A stretch of DNA of 64,000 nt, taken from NCBI GenBank assembly GCA_945897565.1, contig CAMDFN010000010.1:19394-83393 (forward strand), written 5' to 3'. Shown in pieces: positions 32,828 to 42,700 of this stretch. Numbering within the stretch: position 1 is the first letter of the stretch; the number at the start of each line of letters is the position of its first letter. The stretch is from Chryseobacterium gleum (lineage in GTDB: Bacteria; Bacteroidota; Bacteroidia; Flavobacteriales_D; Crocinitomicaceae). The position numbers and the translations under genes are program-made. Under the pieces are notes generated by a model. It was given only the letters and a program-made list of their open reading frames with translations, did no database searches and had not been told where the DNA came from.

Positions 32828-35644
32828 TTAGCGCGAAAGGTGCATATTTCTTTCAGCATAAATTTTGGTGAAGAATGGATCCTTTAAATCTTTGATGAAA
32901 CGGATGGCCTCACCGGTAGATTTCATTTCCGGACCCAACTCTTTTTTGATGTCAGGGAATTTCTCATAGGAGAATACCGGTATTTTGATGGCATAGCCTT
33001 CTTTGCGCGGCTGAAAATTGAAGTCGGTGACTTTGTTGTGACCGAGCATAACTTTAGTGGCGTAATTGACGTAAGGTTCGTCGTAGGCCTTGGCAATAAA
33101 TGGAACCGTACGAGACGCGCGCGGATTTGCTTCAATGACGTATACCTTGTCGTCTTTGATGGCGAATTGGATATTGAGCAAACCTACGGTTTTGAGTTCA
33201 ATTGCAATTTTCTTGGTGATGTCTTCGATTTGCGTCATGACGAAGTCGCCAAGATTGTAAGGAGGCAAAACAGCGTAGGAATCGCCGGAGTGGATACCCG
33301 CGGGCTCGATGTGTTGCATGATGCCAATAATGTAGACATTTTCGCCGTCGCAGATGGCATCGGCCTCGGCCTCAATAGCACCACCGATAAAATGGTCTAA
33401 TAAGATTTGGTTGTTGCCCATTTCATTGAGGATGTCGACAACATGGTGCTCTAGCTCCTCTTTGTTGATGACGATTTTCATTTTTTGCCCACCCAAAACA
33501 TAAGAAGGGCGTACTAGAAGTGGGAAACCAAGTGTTTCGGAAAGTTCTATGGCTTGTTCGGCGCTTTCTACCACACCATATTGAGGAAATGGCACGTTGT
33601 TTTTCTCGAGTAATTTAGAAAAACGACCGCGGTCTTCGGCCAAATCTAGGGCTTCGTAGGAAGTACCGAGAATTGGAATGCCGTAGCGCTGGAGTTTTTC
33701 GGCAAGTTTGAGTGCGGTTTGGCCGCCGAGCTGCACAATAACGCCAATTGGCTTTTCGTGTTGGATGATGTCGTAGATGTGTTCCCAGAAGACGGGCTCA
33801 AAATAGAGTTTGTCGGCGGTATCGAAGTCGGTGGAAACGGTTTCTGGGTTACAGTTGATCATGATGGTTTCGTAGCCGCATTCTTTGGCTGCCAAAACAC
33901 CGTGCACGCAAGAGTAATCAAATTCGATACCTTGTCCAATGCGGTTAGGGCCTGAACCGAGTACCACCACTTTAGGGCGCTCACTGACCACACTTTCGTT
34001 TTCGTATTCAAAAGTAGAATAGTAATAAGGCGTGAGCGCTTCGAACTCAGCGGCACATGTATCGACAAGTTTGTAGACGCGATTGATGCCTACGTCTTTT
34101 CTTTTTTGATAAACCTCAGACTCTAAACAGCGTAGAAGGTGCGCCACCTGGCGATCTGCGTAACCTTTTTGCTTGGCTTCAAAAAGTAGCTCTTGTGGTA
34201 AATTTTCAAGGTGGAACTTTTCAATTTTGCGCTCGAGCTTGATGAGGTCTTCAATTTGCTTGAGGAACCAAATATCAATTTTGGTTTTTTCGACGATGGT
34301 TTTAAAGGGAATGCCCAATTTGATGGCATCGTAGATATGAAACAAGCGGTTCCAGCTTGCAAATTCTAATGAATGGAGGATTTCGTTTTGGTTGGTGAGT
34401 TCTTTGCCGTCGGCACCTAGACCATTGCGGTTGATCTCTAGAGACTGACACGCTTTTTGCAGCGCTTCTTGGAAGCTACGTCCAATACCCATCACTTCGC
34501 CAACCGACTTCATTTGAAGCCCTAATTGACGGTTGGTGCCGGGGAATTTATTGAAATTCCAACGCGGAATTTTGACAATAACGTAGTCTAAGGTTGGTTC
34601 AAAAAGTGCGGAAGTTGTTTTGGTAATTTGGTTGCTGAGCTCATTGAGGTGATAACCGATAGCAAGTTTTGCTGCAATTTTGGCGATAGGGTAGCCCGTT
34701 GCTTTTGAAGCGAGTGCCGAAGAGCGAGACACACGCGGATTGATTTCAATAGCGATGATGTCTTCGTTGTTGTCTGGTGAAACCGCAAACTGCACGTTGC
34801 AACCACCTGCAAAATTACCAATGGAGCGCATCATTTTGATGGCCATGTCGCGCATTTTTTGAAAGGTGGTATCTGAGAGGGTCATGGCTGGGGCCACGGT
34901 AATGGAGTCTCCGGTGTGGATACCCATTGGGTCAAAATTTTCGATGGAACAGATGATCACGACGTTGTCGTTGTCATCGCGCAAGAGTTCGAGTTCGAAT
35001 TCTTTCCAGCCCAATAGCGCTTTGTCTATCATGACCTCATGGATGGGAGAAAGTTGCAAGCCGCGCTCGAGGAGGTTGTCAAATTCTTTGGGGTGGTGCA
35101 AAATACTGGCGCCCGAACCACCAAGTGTGTACGAAGGGCGTATACAAAGTGGAAAACCAAATTCTTGGGCAATTTCTTTGCCCTCTAAAAATGACTTAGC
35201 TGTTTTTTGCGGGGCCATTGGCACGCCAATTTTCAGCATCAGTTCGCGGAAAGCTTCGCGGTTTTCGGTAATTTCTATAGCGTTGATATCTACGCCGATA
35301 ATGCGCACGCCGTGTTGTTCCCAAATGCCCAATTCATCGCATTGAATGCATAGATTGAGTGCGGTTTGACCACCCATTGTAGGCAATACGGCATCGATTT
35401 GGTGATTTTGGAGGATCTTGACAATACTTTCAGGTTCAAGCGGTTGAAGGTAAACGTTGTCTGCTACAACCTTGTCGGTCATGATGGTAGCTGGGTTGGA
35501 GTTGATGAGTGTAACTTCAATTCCTTCCTCGCGCAGCGAGCGTGCTGCTTGAGAACCAGCGTAGTCAAATTCACAGGCTTGACCAATTACAATAGGACCA
35601 CTACCAATAATGAGAACGGATTTGATCGAAAGATCTTTAGGCAT
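32828..35644 (-). CDS. carB: Carbamoyl-phosphate synthase large subunit, lacking the C-terminal MGS domain
   Basis: CarB makes carbamoyl phosphate from ammonia, bicarbonate and two ATP for pyrimidine and arginine synthesis. Both homologous halves are complete: SVLIIGSGPIVIGQACEFDYAG and VVLGSGPNRIGQGIEFDYSCVH mark their starts, with the ATP-grasp blocks RPSYTLGGSGASI and RPSYVLGGQKMKIV. The protein ends at 938 residues, soon after EMKSTGEAIRF, whereas the E. coli enzyme continues for ~130 residues of MGS-like allosteric domain (UMP/ornithine/IMP control). The stop is followed by non-coding sequence, so this looks like the natural end. carA is not adjacent. Confidence 0.96.
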   Translation of the reverse strand: MPKDLSIKSVLIIGSGPIVIGQACEFDYAGSQAARSLREEGIEVTLINSNPATIMTDKVVADNVYLQPLEPESIVKILQNHQIDAVLPTMGGQTALNLCIQCDELGIWEQHGVRIIGVDINAIEITENREAFRELMLKIGVPMAPQKTAKSFLEGKEIAQEFGFPLCIRPSYTLGGSGASILHHPKEFDNLLERGLQLSPIHEVMIDKALLGWKEFELELLRDDNDNVVIICSIENFDPMGIHTGDSITVAPAMTLSDTTFQKMRDMAIKMMRSIGNFAGGCNVQFAVSPDNNEDIIAIEINPRVSRSSALASKATGYPIAKIAAKLAIGYHLNELSNQITKTTSALFEPTLDYVIVKIPRWNFNKFPGTNRQLGLQMKSVGEVMGIGRSFQEALQKACQSLEINRNGLGADGKELTNQNEILHSLEFASWNRLFHIYDAIKLGIPFKTIVEKTKIDIWFLKQIEDLIKLERKIEKFHLENLPQELLFEAKQKGYADRQVAHLLRCLESEVYQKRKDVGINRVYKLVDTCAAEFEALTPYYYSTFEYENESVVSERPKVVVLGSGPNRIGQGIEFDYSCVHGVLAAKECGYETIMINCNPETVSTDFDTADKLYFEPVFWEHIYDIIQHEKPIGVIVQLGGQTALKLAEKLQRYGIPILGTSYEALDLAEDRGRFSKLLEKNNVPFPQYGVVESAEQAIELSETLGFPLLVRPSYVLGGQKMKIVINKEELEHHVVDILNEMGNNQILLDHFIGGAIEAEADAICDGENVYIIGIMQHIEPAGIHSGDSYAVLPPYNLGDFVMTQIEDITKKIAIELKTVGLLNIQFAIKDDKVYVIEANPRASRTVPFIAKAYDEPYVNYATKVMLGHNKVTDFNFQPRKEGYAIKIPVFSYEKFPDIKKELGPEMKSTGEAIRFIKDLKDPFFTKIYAERNMHLSR

Positions 35645-35698
35645 AAGGGCTTCAATTTACTAGTTTCTTTGAGCGAAACCTTCGCTGCAAATTGAGTA

Positions 35699-35706
35699 CA
35701 AATTTA
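35699..35706 (-). promoter_or_regulatory. Possible carB promoter -7 box TAAATTTG
   Basis: Exact TAnnTTTG match on the minus strand about 55 bases upstream of the carB ATG, in the 141-base gap 35645-35785 that contains nothing else I can name. No TTG at 17-23 bases is seen. Confidence 0.3.
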
Positions 35707-35785
35707 TGTTAAATTCGGTCGATAGCAGCAGTTAAGCAAGATTGTTTTTGAACAAAATGACCACCAAATGTTAATTAAATGATGC

Positions 35786-36565
35786 TCAGGCGCAATGACG
35801 CGAGATAAATTGAAGGGCCAAATGATTGAAAGTCTCGGCTTGTTCGTAATTGACTACATGACCGCATTCGGGAACTACGCGCAGCTCCGATGCTTTGTCT
35901 TGACCCACAAGTATCTTGACTGGATTTAAAAACATGTGGTCTTGCTCACCCATTACATATAAGGTAGGAATGGTTTCGGGAGCGGCGTTGATGCGTGTGA
36001 GGTAAGCGGTGAGCCGAGCGGTGAGCTTGAACCAACGCTGAAATTCTTTGTCCATCACTTTTTTGGCTTCGTTGATGAATAAGTGACGAGATGCTTTGTG
36101 ATTGGCACGTGGCATCATGATACTTGCCATTAATTTGTAGAGAGATATTTGAGGTAAAAAACTGTAAAGCATACGGCCCATGCGCAAAATGAGGCGCGAA
36201 CGCACATTGAGTTTGGTTACAGCTCCTGCAAAAATCATGCTTCTGACGAGGTCCGGACGCTGCGTGCGCAGCGATTTAATGACAATTGAACCCAGAGAAA
36301 CCCCAACAAAATGAGCCTGCTTGATTTTTTTTTGATCGAGCAGCGCAATGACATCGGAAGCAATGAGTTCGAAAGAATATTTTTGGTTGTAAGCACTCAC
36401 CTTTTGGCTTTTGCCATGGCCGCGTAAATCTAGGACCAACACGTTGTGGCGTTCACAAAAATCTTTGAGTTGTTTGTGCCATATAGACGAGCTCCCTCCT
36501 GCCCCATGGACAAATACAACCCATTGATCAGAGCTGCGGTGCAAGAAAGACTTGGAGTAGAGCAT
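35786..36565 (-). CDS. Alpha/beta-fold hydrolase
   Basis: A 259-residue alpha/beta hydrolase. The oxyanion-region WVVFVHGAGGSSSIW is at about residues 17-31, the nucleophile elbow is FVGVSLGSIV (GxSxG with the catalytic Ser), the acid is probably Asp in VMGEQDHMF, and the base His in PECGHVVNYEQ. DLRGHGKSQ is also typical. Substrate unknown. The frame could begin with TTG two codons earlier, but that TTG is inside the TATTTTTG promoter box, so the ATG at 36565 is preferred. It is transcribed away from the dnaK terminator. Confidence 0.88.
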   Translation of the reverse strand: MLYSKSFLHRSSDQWVVFVHGAGGSSSIWHKQLKDFCERHNVLVLDLRGHGKSQKVSAYNQKYSFELIASDVIALLDQKKIKQAHFVGVSLGSIVIKSLRTQRPDLVRSMIFAGAVTKLNVRSRLILRMGRMLYSFLPQISLYKLMASIMMPRANHKASRHLFINEAKKVMDKEFQRWFKLTARLTAYLTRINAAPETIPTLYVMGEQDHMFLNPVKILVGQDKASELRVVPECGHVVNYEQAETFNHLALQFISRHCA

Positions 36566-36568
36566 GTG

Positions 36569-36576
36569 CAAAAATA
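36569..36576 (-). promoter_or_regulatory. Promoter -7 box TATTTTTG, 3 bases before ATG
   Basis: On the minus strand TATTTTTG-CAC-ATG of the hydrolase gene, immediately after the U-tract of the dnaK terminator. A TTTG in the terminator loop (36594-36591) is 14 bases away, shorter than consensus. Predicts a leaderless mRNA. Confidence 0.5.
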
Positions 36577-36604
36577 AAAAAACACCCGTTCAAAACGGGT
36601 GTTT
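36570..36604 (-). terminator. Intrinsic terminator of dnaK
   Basis: AACACCCGTT (36581-36590) and AACGGGTGTT (36594-36603) form a perfect ten-pair stem (eleven with the flanking A-T) with a three-base loop, followed on the minus strand by a run of T. It lies about 26 bases after the dnaK stop. Confidence 0.88.
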
Positions 36605-36629
36605 CAATGAATTATAAAAATAAAGATGC

Positions 36630-38531
36630 TTATTTATCTTTTACTTCTTCGAAGTCTACGTCTGTTACTTCGTCTTGAGCAGTACCTGAACCGGCATCAG
36701 TGCCTGCATCAGCACCTGCGCCTTGCTCGTTAGAAGCATTGTACATGTCTTGTGAGGCCGCACCAAATACTTCGTTCAAGCGGTCCATTGCCGGCTGAAG
36801 ATTGGCCATGTTTTTGGCTTCAAACTCAGTTTTGAGCGCTGCCAATGCATCTTCGATTGGTTGCTTTTTGTCAGCAGGAATTTTATCTCCGTATTCTTTC
36901 AATTGACGCTCAGTTTGGAAGATAAGAGAGTCGGCTTTATTGACCATCTCAGCTTCGTCACGGCGTTTGTTGTCGGCATCTGCGTTGGCTTCTGCCTCTG
37001 CTTTCATGCGTTGGATTTCTTCGTCAGACAAACCGCCAGAAGATTCAATTTTAATGGACTGGAGTTTGCCAGTGCCTTTGTCTTTGGCAGAGATATTCAT
37101 GATGCCGTTTGCATCGATGTCAAAAGAAACCTCAATTTGTGGCACACCGCGTTGTGCTGGCGGAATGTCGGTGAGTTGGAAACGACCAAGTGTTTTGTTG
37201 TCGTTGGCCATTGCGCGCTCTCCTTGCAAGACATGGATTTCTACAGACGGCTGGTTGTCGGCAGCTGTAGAGAATACCTCGGATTTTTTGGTTGGAATGG
37301 TTGTGTTGGCATCGATGAGTTTGGTGAAAACACCGCCCATTGTTTCGATTCCTAATGAAAGTGGAATAACGTCTAACAACAATACATCTTTTACTTCACC
37401 GGTAAGTACGCCACCTTGAATAGCGGCCCCAACAGCAACAACTTCATCTGGATTGACTCCTTTTGAAGGCGCTTTGCCGAAGAAACGCTCTACTGCCTCC
37501 TGAATGATCGGAATGCGGGTAGAACCACCAACAAGGATAACTTCATCGATGTCTGATGGCTGTAGGCCAGCGTTAGAAAGCGCTGAACGGCAAGGCGCAA
37601 TAGTGCGCTCCACTATGCTTGATATCAGTTGCTCGAATTTAGCGCGTTGCATAGTGCGCACGAGGTGTTTTGGAATGCCGTTTACCGGCATAATGTAAGG
37701 CAAGTTGATTTCTGTAGAAGTAGTTGAAGACAACTCAATTTTAGCTTTTTCTGCAGCTTCTTTCAAGCGCTGAAGTGCCATTGGGTCTTGGCGAAGGTCA
37801 AGACCTTCTTCTGACTTGAATTCTTCAGCCAACCAAGAAATGATGGCCTCATCGACGTCGTCGCCACCGAGGTGGGTGTCGCCATCTGTAGCCAAAACCT
37901 CAAAAACGCCATCGCCCAATTCAAGGACAGAAACGTCGTGGGTTCCTCCACCGAAGTCAAAAACAACGATTTTTTGATCGATGCCTTTTTTGTCCAAACC
38001 GTAAGCAAGTGCAGCAGCAGTTGGCTCGTTGATGATGCGCTTGATGGTAAGACCCGCGATTTCGCCAGCTTCTTTAGTTGCTTGGCGCTGCGCATCGTTA
38101 AAGTATGCAGGAACGGTTACTACCGCTTCTGTCACTTCCTGACCAAGGTAGTCTTCTGCGGTTTTCTTCATTTTCTGAAGAATCATGGCAGAGATTTCTT
38201 GTGGTGAATACAATCTGTCGTCTATTTTGACGCGCGGCGTATTGTTGTCACCTTTTACTACTTTGTATGGCATGCGCGACACTTCTTTTGAAGATTCGTC
38301 AAAGCTAGAGCCCATGAAGCGTTTGATAGAAGAGATTGTTTTGGTTGGGTTGGTGATGGCTTGTCTTTTAGCTGGATCACCGACTTTGCGTTCGCCGCCC
38401 TCTACAAATGCAACAACTGAAGGCGTGGTGCGCTTTCCTTCTGCGTTGGCAATGACAACTGGTTCATTGCCTTCCATGACCGAAACACAAGAGTTGGTTG
38501 TTCCGAGGTCGATTCCGATTATTTTTCCCAT
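36630..38531 (-). CDS. dnaK: Chaperone DnaK (Hsp70)
   Basis: The 633-residue Hsp70 uses ATP to hold and release unfolded proteins. The ATG at 38531 starts the invariant [15 protein letters not shown]; the open frame extends 45 codons upstream but that part lacks similarity and lies in the promoter region. Seen: the ATPase blocks [60 protein letters not shown], then the substrate-binding domain ([24 protein letters not shown]) and a lid with a Gly/Ala/Asp-rich tail. grpE and dnaJ are not adjacent. Regulation: no CIRCE element; an inverted repeat lies 19-39 bases upstream of the start. Confidence 0.98.
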   Translation of the reverse strand: MGKIIGIDLGTTNSCVSVMEGNEPVVIANAEGKRTTPSVVAFVEGGERKVGDPAKRQAITNPTKTISSIKRFMGSSFDESSKEVSRMPYKVVKGDNNTPRVKIDDRLYSPQEISAMILQKMKKTAEDYLGQEVTEAVVTVPAYFNDAQRQATKEAGEIAGLTIKRIINEPTAAALAYGLDKKGIDQKIVVFDFGGGTHDVSVLELGDGVFEVLATDGDTHLGGDDVDEAIISWLAEEFKSEEGLDLRQDPMALQRLKEAAEKAKIELSSTTSTEINLPYIMPVNGIPKHLVRTMQRAKFEQLISSIVERTIAPCRSALSNAGLQPSDIDEVILVGGSTRIPIIQEAVERFFGKAPSKGVNPDEVVAVGAAIQGGVLTGEVKDVLLLDVIPLSLGIETMGGVFTKLIDANTTIPTKKSEVFSTAADNQPSVEIHVLQGERAMANDNKTLGRFQLTDIPPAQRGVPQIEVSFDIDANGIMNISAKDKGTGKLQSIKIESSGGLSDEEIQRMKAEAEANADADNKRRDEAEMVNKADSLIFQTERQLKEYGDKIPADKKQPIEDALAALKTEFEAKNMANLQPAMDRLNEVFGAASQDMYNASNEQGAGADAGTDAGSGTAQDEVTDVDFEEVKDK

Positions 38532-38549
38532 TTTATTTTTTAATTTTTG

Positions 38550-38570
38550 ATACTTGGATTTGTCAAGTAT
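38550..38570. promoter_or_regulatory. Inverted repeat upstream of dnaK (possible operator)
   Basis: ATACTTG-GATTTGT-CAAGTAT, perfect seven-base arms with a seven-base spacer, 19 bases before the dnaK start. On the minus strand its outer part overlaps TTGACA (38566-38561). It is not CIRCE. Candidate binding site for a heat-shock or alternative regulator; inference only. Confidence 0.4.
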
Positions 38571-38639
38571 TGTGCCAGCGGATAAAAGCTGCGTTTTTAT
38601 GACATTTTGATCCTCAAAATACGCTTCCAGATGTCTTTT

Positions 38640-38656
38640 TGTCAGTTTTGCTGACA
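38640..38656. promoter_or_regulatory. Inverted repeat between dnaK and DUF983 gene
   Basis: TGTCAG-TTTTG-CTGACA, perfect six-base arms with a five-base spacer, 40 bases before the -7 box of the DUF983/Crp operon and about 110 bases before dnaK. A further TGACATTTTG occurs at 38600-38609. Possible operator; regulator unknown. Confidence 0.35.
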
Positions 38657-38695
38657 TTGGTAACATAGGTTACGAAAAGAGATTGGTAAAGCGCT

Positions 38696-38703
38696 TAACT
38701 TTG
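38696..38703 (+). promoter_or_regulatory. Promoter -7 box TAACTTTG, 4 bases before ATG
   Basis: TAACTTTG-TTAT-ATG of the DUF983 gene, exact TAnnTTTG match. No TTG at 17-23 bases upstream, so activation may depend on a regulator. Predicts a leaderless mRNA. Confidence 0.55.
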
Positions 38704-38707
38704 TTAT

Positions 38708-39097
38708 ATGATATTTGGAAAAGGAACAAAAATGTATAGCATTGCCAAGATGAAATGTCCGAAATGCCACGAAGGTCAATTCTTAGTCTCACACCCCTAT
38801 GATTTCAAACATTTGGGCGATGTCAAAACAGAATGTAATGTTTGCCATGTGAAATACGAGCGTGAACCCGGTTTTTACTATGGTGCTATGTACGTCTCAT
38901 ACGGCCTCGGAGTCGCTTTATTTGTCACCATTTGGGCTTCGTGCAATTTGTGGTTTCCATGGTTAGGCGCCTGGAGTCAGATCGGATTGGTGGTATTCTT
39001 CACCATTGTGTTGTCTCCATATTTATTTGCACTGTCTAAAATCATTTGGGCCAATTTATTTATAAGCTACCACAAAAATGTTCAGGTCGGAAAGTAA
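38708..39097 (+). CDS. DUF983 membrane protein with zinc ribbon
   Basis: A 129-residue inner-membrane protein. The cytoplasmic N-terminus carries two CxxC knuckles (MKCPKCHEGQF and TECNVCHVKYE), a rubredoxin-like zinc ribbon, followed by the family motif EPGFYYGAMYVSYGLGVAL and two membrane helices (about residues 59-80 and 90-115). The function of DUF983 is not established; in other phyla members are found near cytochrome oxidase genes. Its 3' end overlaps the Crp/Fnr-type gene by 20 bases, so the two are translated together. Confidence 0.88.
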   Translation: MIFGKGTKMYSIAKMKCPKCHEGQFLVSHPYDFKHLGDVKTECNVCHVKYEREPGFYYGAMYVSYGLGVALFVTIWASCNLWFPWLGAWSQIGLVVFFTIVLSPYLFALSKIIWANLFISYHKNVQVGK

Positions 39098-39728
39098 ACT
39101 TGAAATGCTTCAGGCCCATTTGGGGTATTTGCTAGAAGCTGAACTGCTTGAAGAAATGGCACAGATAGCCAAAATTAGAGAAACCGCTACAGATGAAATT
39201 ATTGTTAACGTAGGTGACCAACTTCAAATGATTCCAATTGTCATTGAAGGCTCTATTAAAATTTCGAGAGAAAATGAAAACGGCACCGAACTACTGCTCT
39301 ATTATATGGAGGGTGGCGATACCTGCGCAATGTCTTTGCAGTGTTGCACCAGAAAAGTTGATTCTCAAATTAAGGCCACCTCAATGGAGCCCTCTTTACT
39401 TTTGATGTTTCCATCTGAATTGATGGAGCGCTGGCTAGATCACTACAAAACATGGCGTCAATTTATTTTAGATAGCTACCACACACGCATGCTTGAACTT
39501 ATGGAGTCTATCGATGCAATCGCATTTATGAATTTGGACCAACGCTTGCTCAAATACCTTTCTGATCAGGCTAAAATTTTAGGCAGCGTCGAAATCAACC
39601 ATACCCATCAGCAAGTCGCCGATGATTTACATTCTTCAAGAGTGGTGATCTCTCGTTTGCTCAAGCAGCTCGAAATCAAAGGTGAAATCAAATTACTGCG
39701 CAATAAAATTATCCTCAATAAATTTTAG
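39078..39728 (+). CDS. Crp/Fnr-family transcriptional regulator
   Basis: A 216-residue regulator with an N-terminal cyclic-nucleotide-binding-like beta barrel (about 20-125) and a C-terminal winged helix (about 150-216, HQQVADDLHSSRVVISRLLKQLE). The effector loop reads GGDTCAMSLQCCTRK with Cys83, Cys89 and Cys90; the phosphate-binding Arg pattern of cAMP-binding CRP is absent, so a different signal, perhaps redox or a lipid-like ligand, is more likely. An alternative ATG nine codons in is possible. It overlaps the DUF983 gene by 20 bases. Target genes are unknown. Confidence 0.88.
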   Translation: MFRSESKLEMLQAHLGYLLEAELLEEMAQIAKIRETATDEIIVNVGDQLQMIPIVIEGSIKISRENENGTELLLYYMEGGDTCAMSLQCCTRKVDSQIKATSMEPSLLLMFPSELMERWLDHYKTWRQFILDSYHTRMLELMESIDAIAFMNLDQRLLKYLSDQAKILGSVEINHTHQQVADDLHSSRVVISRLLKQLEIKGEIKLLRNKIILNKF

Positions 39729-39785
39729 ACTTTTTTGATAATATTTTGTTAACTTGTGCTCCATAAACCACTAAAACAACCTATT

Positions 39786-42700
39786 ATGAAAAAACTAGTA
39801 CATATACTGTGTAGTATTTTACTACTAACTGTAGGCTTTAAAACACATGCGCAGGGTCTTACTTGTGCTGCGGCCCTACCCGTAACCCCTGGCACATTTA
39901 CAGCCGGCACCCTGGTTGGTACACCCTCTCAGGCTTCTGCCACAGCAGCTGGTTGGTACGCCTACACACCCACTTCAAATGGAATTTTGAATATCAACTC
40001 TTGCAGTGGAGGTTCCGATACCCGCCTTTGGATTTGGTCTGGTGCTTGCGCGGCGCTAGCGCCAATTGCCAACAACGACGACTTTACAGGTTGTATTTCT
40101 ACCGGAACCAGCGCTTATGCTTCCAAAATCGAAAATGTCATTTTGATGGCAGGCACTACCTATTATTTCGAATGGGACAACGTTTGGGAAGCCACAGGTT
40201 TTACCTGGAGCTTTACCTTTGCTGCGCTTCCAGCCAATAATGATGCTGGAATTACGTCGGTCGCCAACCGCAATACGCGCATTGCCATATCTCAAGCTAG
40301 TTTTGGCATTCCAATGGGTGCAACCGTCAAGAACTTCAGTGGCTCACCGCTCACTAACGTCGTTTTGACAACTGAAATTTACGAGTTACCAAATACAACA
40401 ACTCCAGTTCAAACCTATGCCAGCACTGCTCAAACCTTAGGGATTGGTGTACAACAAGCTATAACTGCTGGCACTTGGTCACCTGTGCTTACCTCATCAA
40501 AATCTTACCTCATCAAATATATCAAAACCCAAACCGAGGTAGACGGCGTAACCACCAACGACCAAACAACACAAAATCTTACCCTAGATTACAACTACAC
40601 TGCCCGTGACAACAACGTGTACCAAGTTGCCTACAACTGGTCTTCTACACTCGAATACACACAGGGTGTCATTCATACTGTTTACGGCGCAGACAACATG
40701 ACCGGCGCGGCCTACTACCTCCAAAGTAGTTCCACTACCCAAGTGTATAACGTACAAGTATTTCAAGTAACAGCAGGCGTGGTGGCCACTACCCCACTTT
40801 ACACCTCTGCTAACATTACCGCAAATGGTGCGGGTTGGAAATTCCACAACTTCCCGACCGCCATTCCGGTTACCGCAGGTGAATACCTCATTACCATCAA
40901 AAAAACAGGAACAACATCTTTCCCTGTTGGTGGTGACCTCAGTTTGTTTACTGCGGGCAAGAACTTAGTTCGTACAGGCGCAGCAGGTGCTTGGAACCCC
41001 GTAGAAGCATATGGCGTCAGCCCTGCATTTATGATCCGACCAAAATTTGGCACTGACCCAACAAATGAAATTGCCTTCTTGAACAACGCCAATCCAGGTG
41101 GTCAGAGCACTAAATTGCATACGCGTCAGTCGCTAACAGGCAATGATCTTTCATTCTGGGCAAGAGGTGTCAATGCGGGTACTGCAGCAGTTACCGGTGT
41201 TACTTTAACGGTCACCGTAAAAAATGCGAGCAATACTGTTTTATACACGGCAACAAGCGCACCTCAAGATTTAGCACCAACACAAATCGACACCTTTACT
41301 GTAGCAAACTTTACGGTTACTGCATTGGGCGCATATACCATCGATTATGTGTTCAACAACACAGGTGATCAGATTCCGCAAAACAACGGCAAAACCACCA
41401 CCTTTACGCGCACCACAGGCGAAATGTCTCGTACGGTAGGTGTTACAGGTTCATTGGGTGTTAGCACAACAAGTGCACCGGGTGCCACCAACATCGAATT
41501 TGGAAATAACTATACAATTACCCAAAACGATTTTCTAGACTCTGTTCTGTTTGTACTCAACCCAGGTACGCCAGTGGGCTACGTTGCAAGTGTCAATATT
41601 TATGGCACAACTGCAAACGCTACTGGAATCATGGTTCCAAATACGACAGCGCTTGCCTCAACTATTACCTATACAACGACCGCTGCAGACAACCTGAATG
41701 GTGCTGTTATCAAGTTGCCAATAGCTACCGGAACACTCAGTATGGTGCCAGGCACTTATTTCTTTGGTGTTTACCAAGCTGCAGTTGCTACAGGAAATAT
41801 CCGTTTGGCAACCTCTACAGATTACGTTTCTCCGAACACGGTATTTTACCGCTGGACAGGCAGCAATGGCGGAACCTACGCAGCCACTGCTTACTCTTTT
41901 GTAGTGAATCCAATCTTTAAATCTTGTGTTGCTTACAACCAAACCATCACCACAACTGCCGCATCTTGTGGTGCCAACGACGGCGCAGCAAGTATCGCTA
42001 CTACAGGTGGAACAGGAACCGTAAATTTCCTTTGGTCCAATGGTGCTACTACAGCTGCCATCAGCGGCTTAGGTGCGGGTCAGTACCCTTGTGTTTTAAC
42101 GGATATCAATGGCTGCCCTGCAACAGTTAGCGTCATCGTTCCGAGTTTGTCTAACCTAACGGTTGCGGCCACCACACAAAATATTACATGTGGCGGACAG
42201 TCAACGGGCAACATCGCACTCAATGCAAGCCAAGGTGTAACACCATACACTTACACTTGGTCAGGAAACCCAGCTACCACACCTGCCTTGAGCAACCTTC
42301 CAGCTGGAACCTACGCTTGCACGGTTGTAGATGCAACTGGTTGTATCGTCATTATTTCGAGTACACTCACTGAATTATCTAACCTAGCAGCTCAGGCTAG
42401 TGGCACAGACGTGCTCTGTAATAGCGCACAAACTGGCAACTTGGAAATCAGCGCAGCAAGTGGCGTGGCACCATATACCTACCAATGGACAGGCACAAGC
42501 AACACCAGTACGTACGTAACTTCTGTTGGCCCTGGTACTTACACTTGCGTTGTAACTGACGCATTGGGTTGTACAGACACCGTTGTTTCTGTGCTTGCTG
42601 TATCAGACTTATCTGCAACTGCTAGTGCTTCCAATCCGCTTTGCTATGGCTCAGGTACTGGAAGTGTTACCGTTACTGCGGCTGGCGGTACGGGCCCTTA

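Noticed and set aside
38561..38578. Sigma-54 promoter for dnaK (CTGGCAC-N5-TTGAC on the minus strand)
   Set aside because: The near-invariant GC of the -12 element is GA, and no enhancer-binding regulator is adjacent; kept only as a remark in the dnaK finding.
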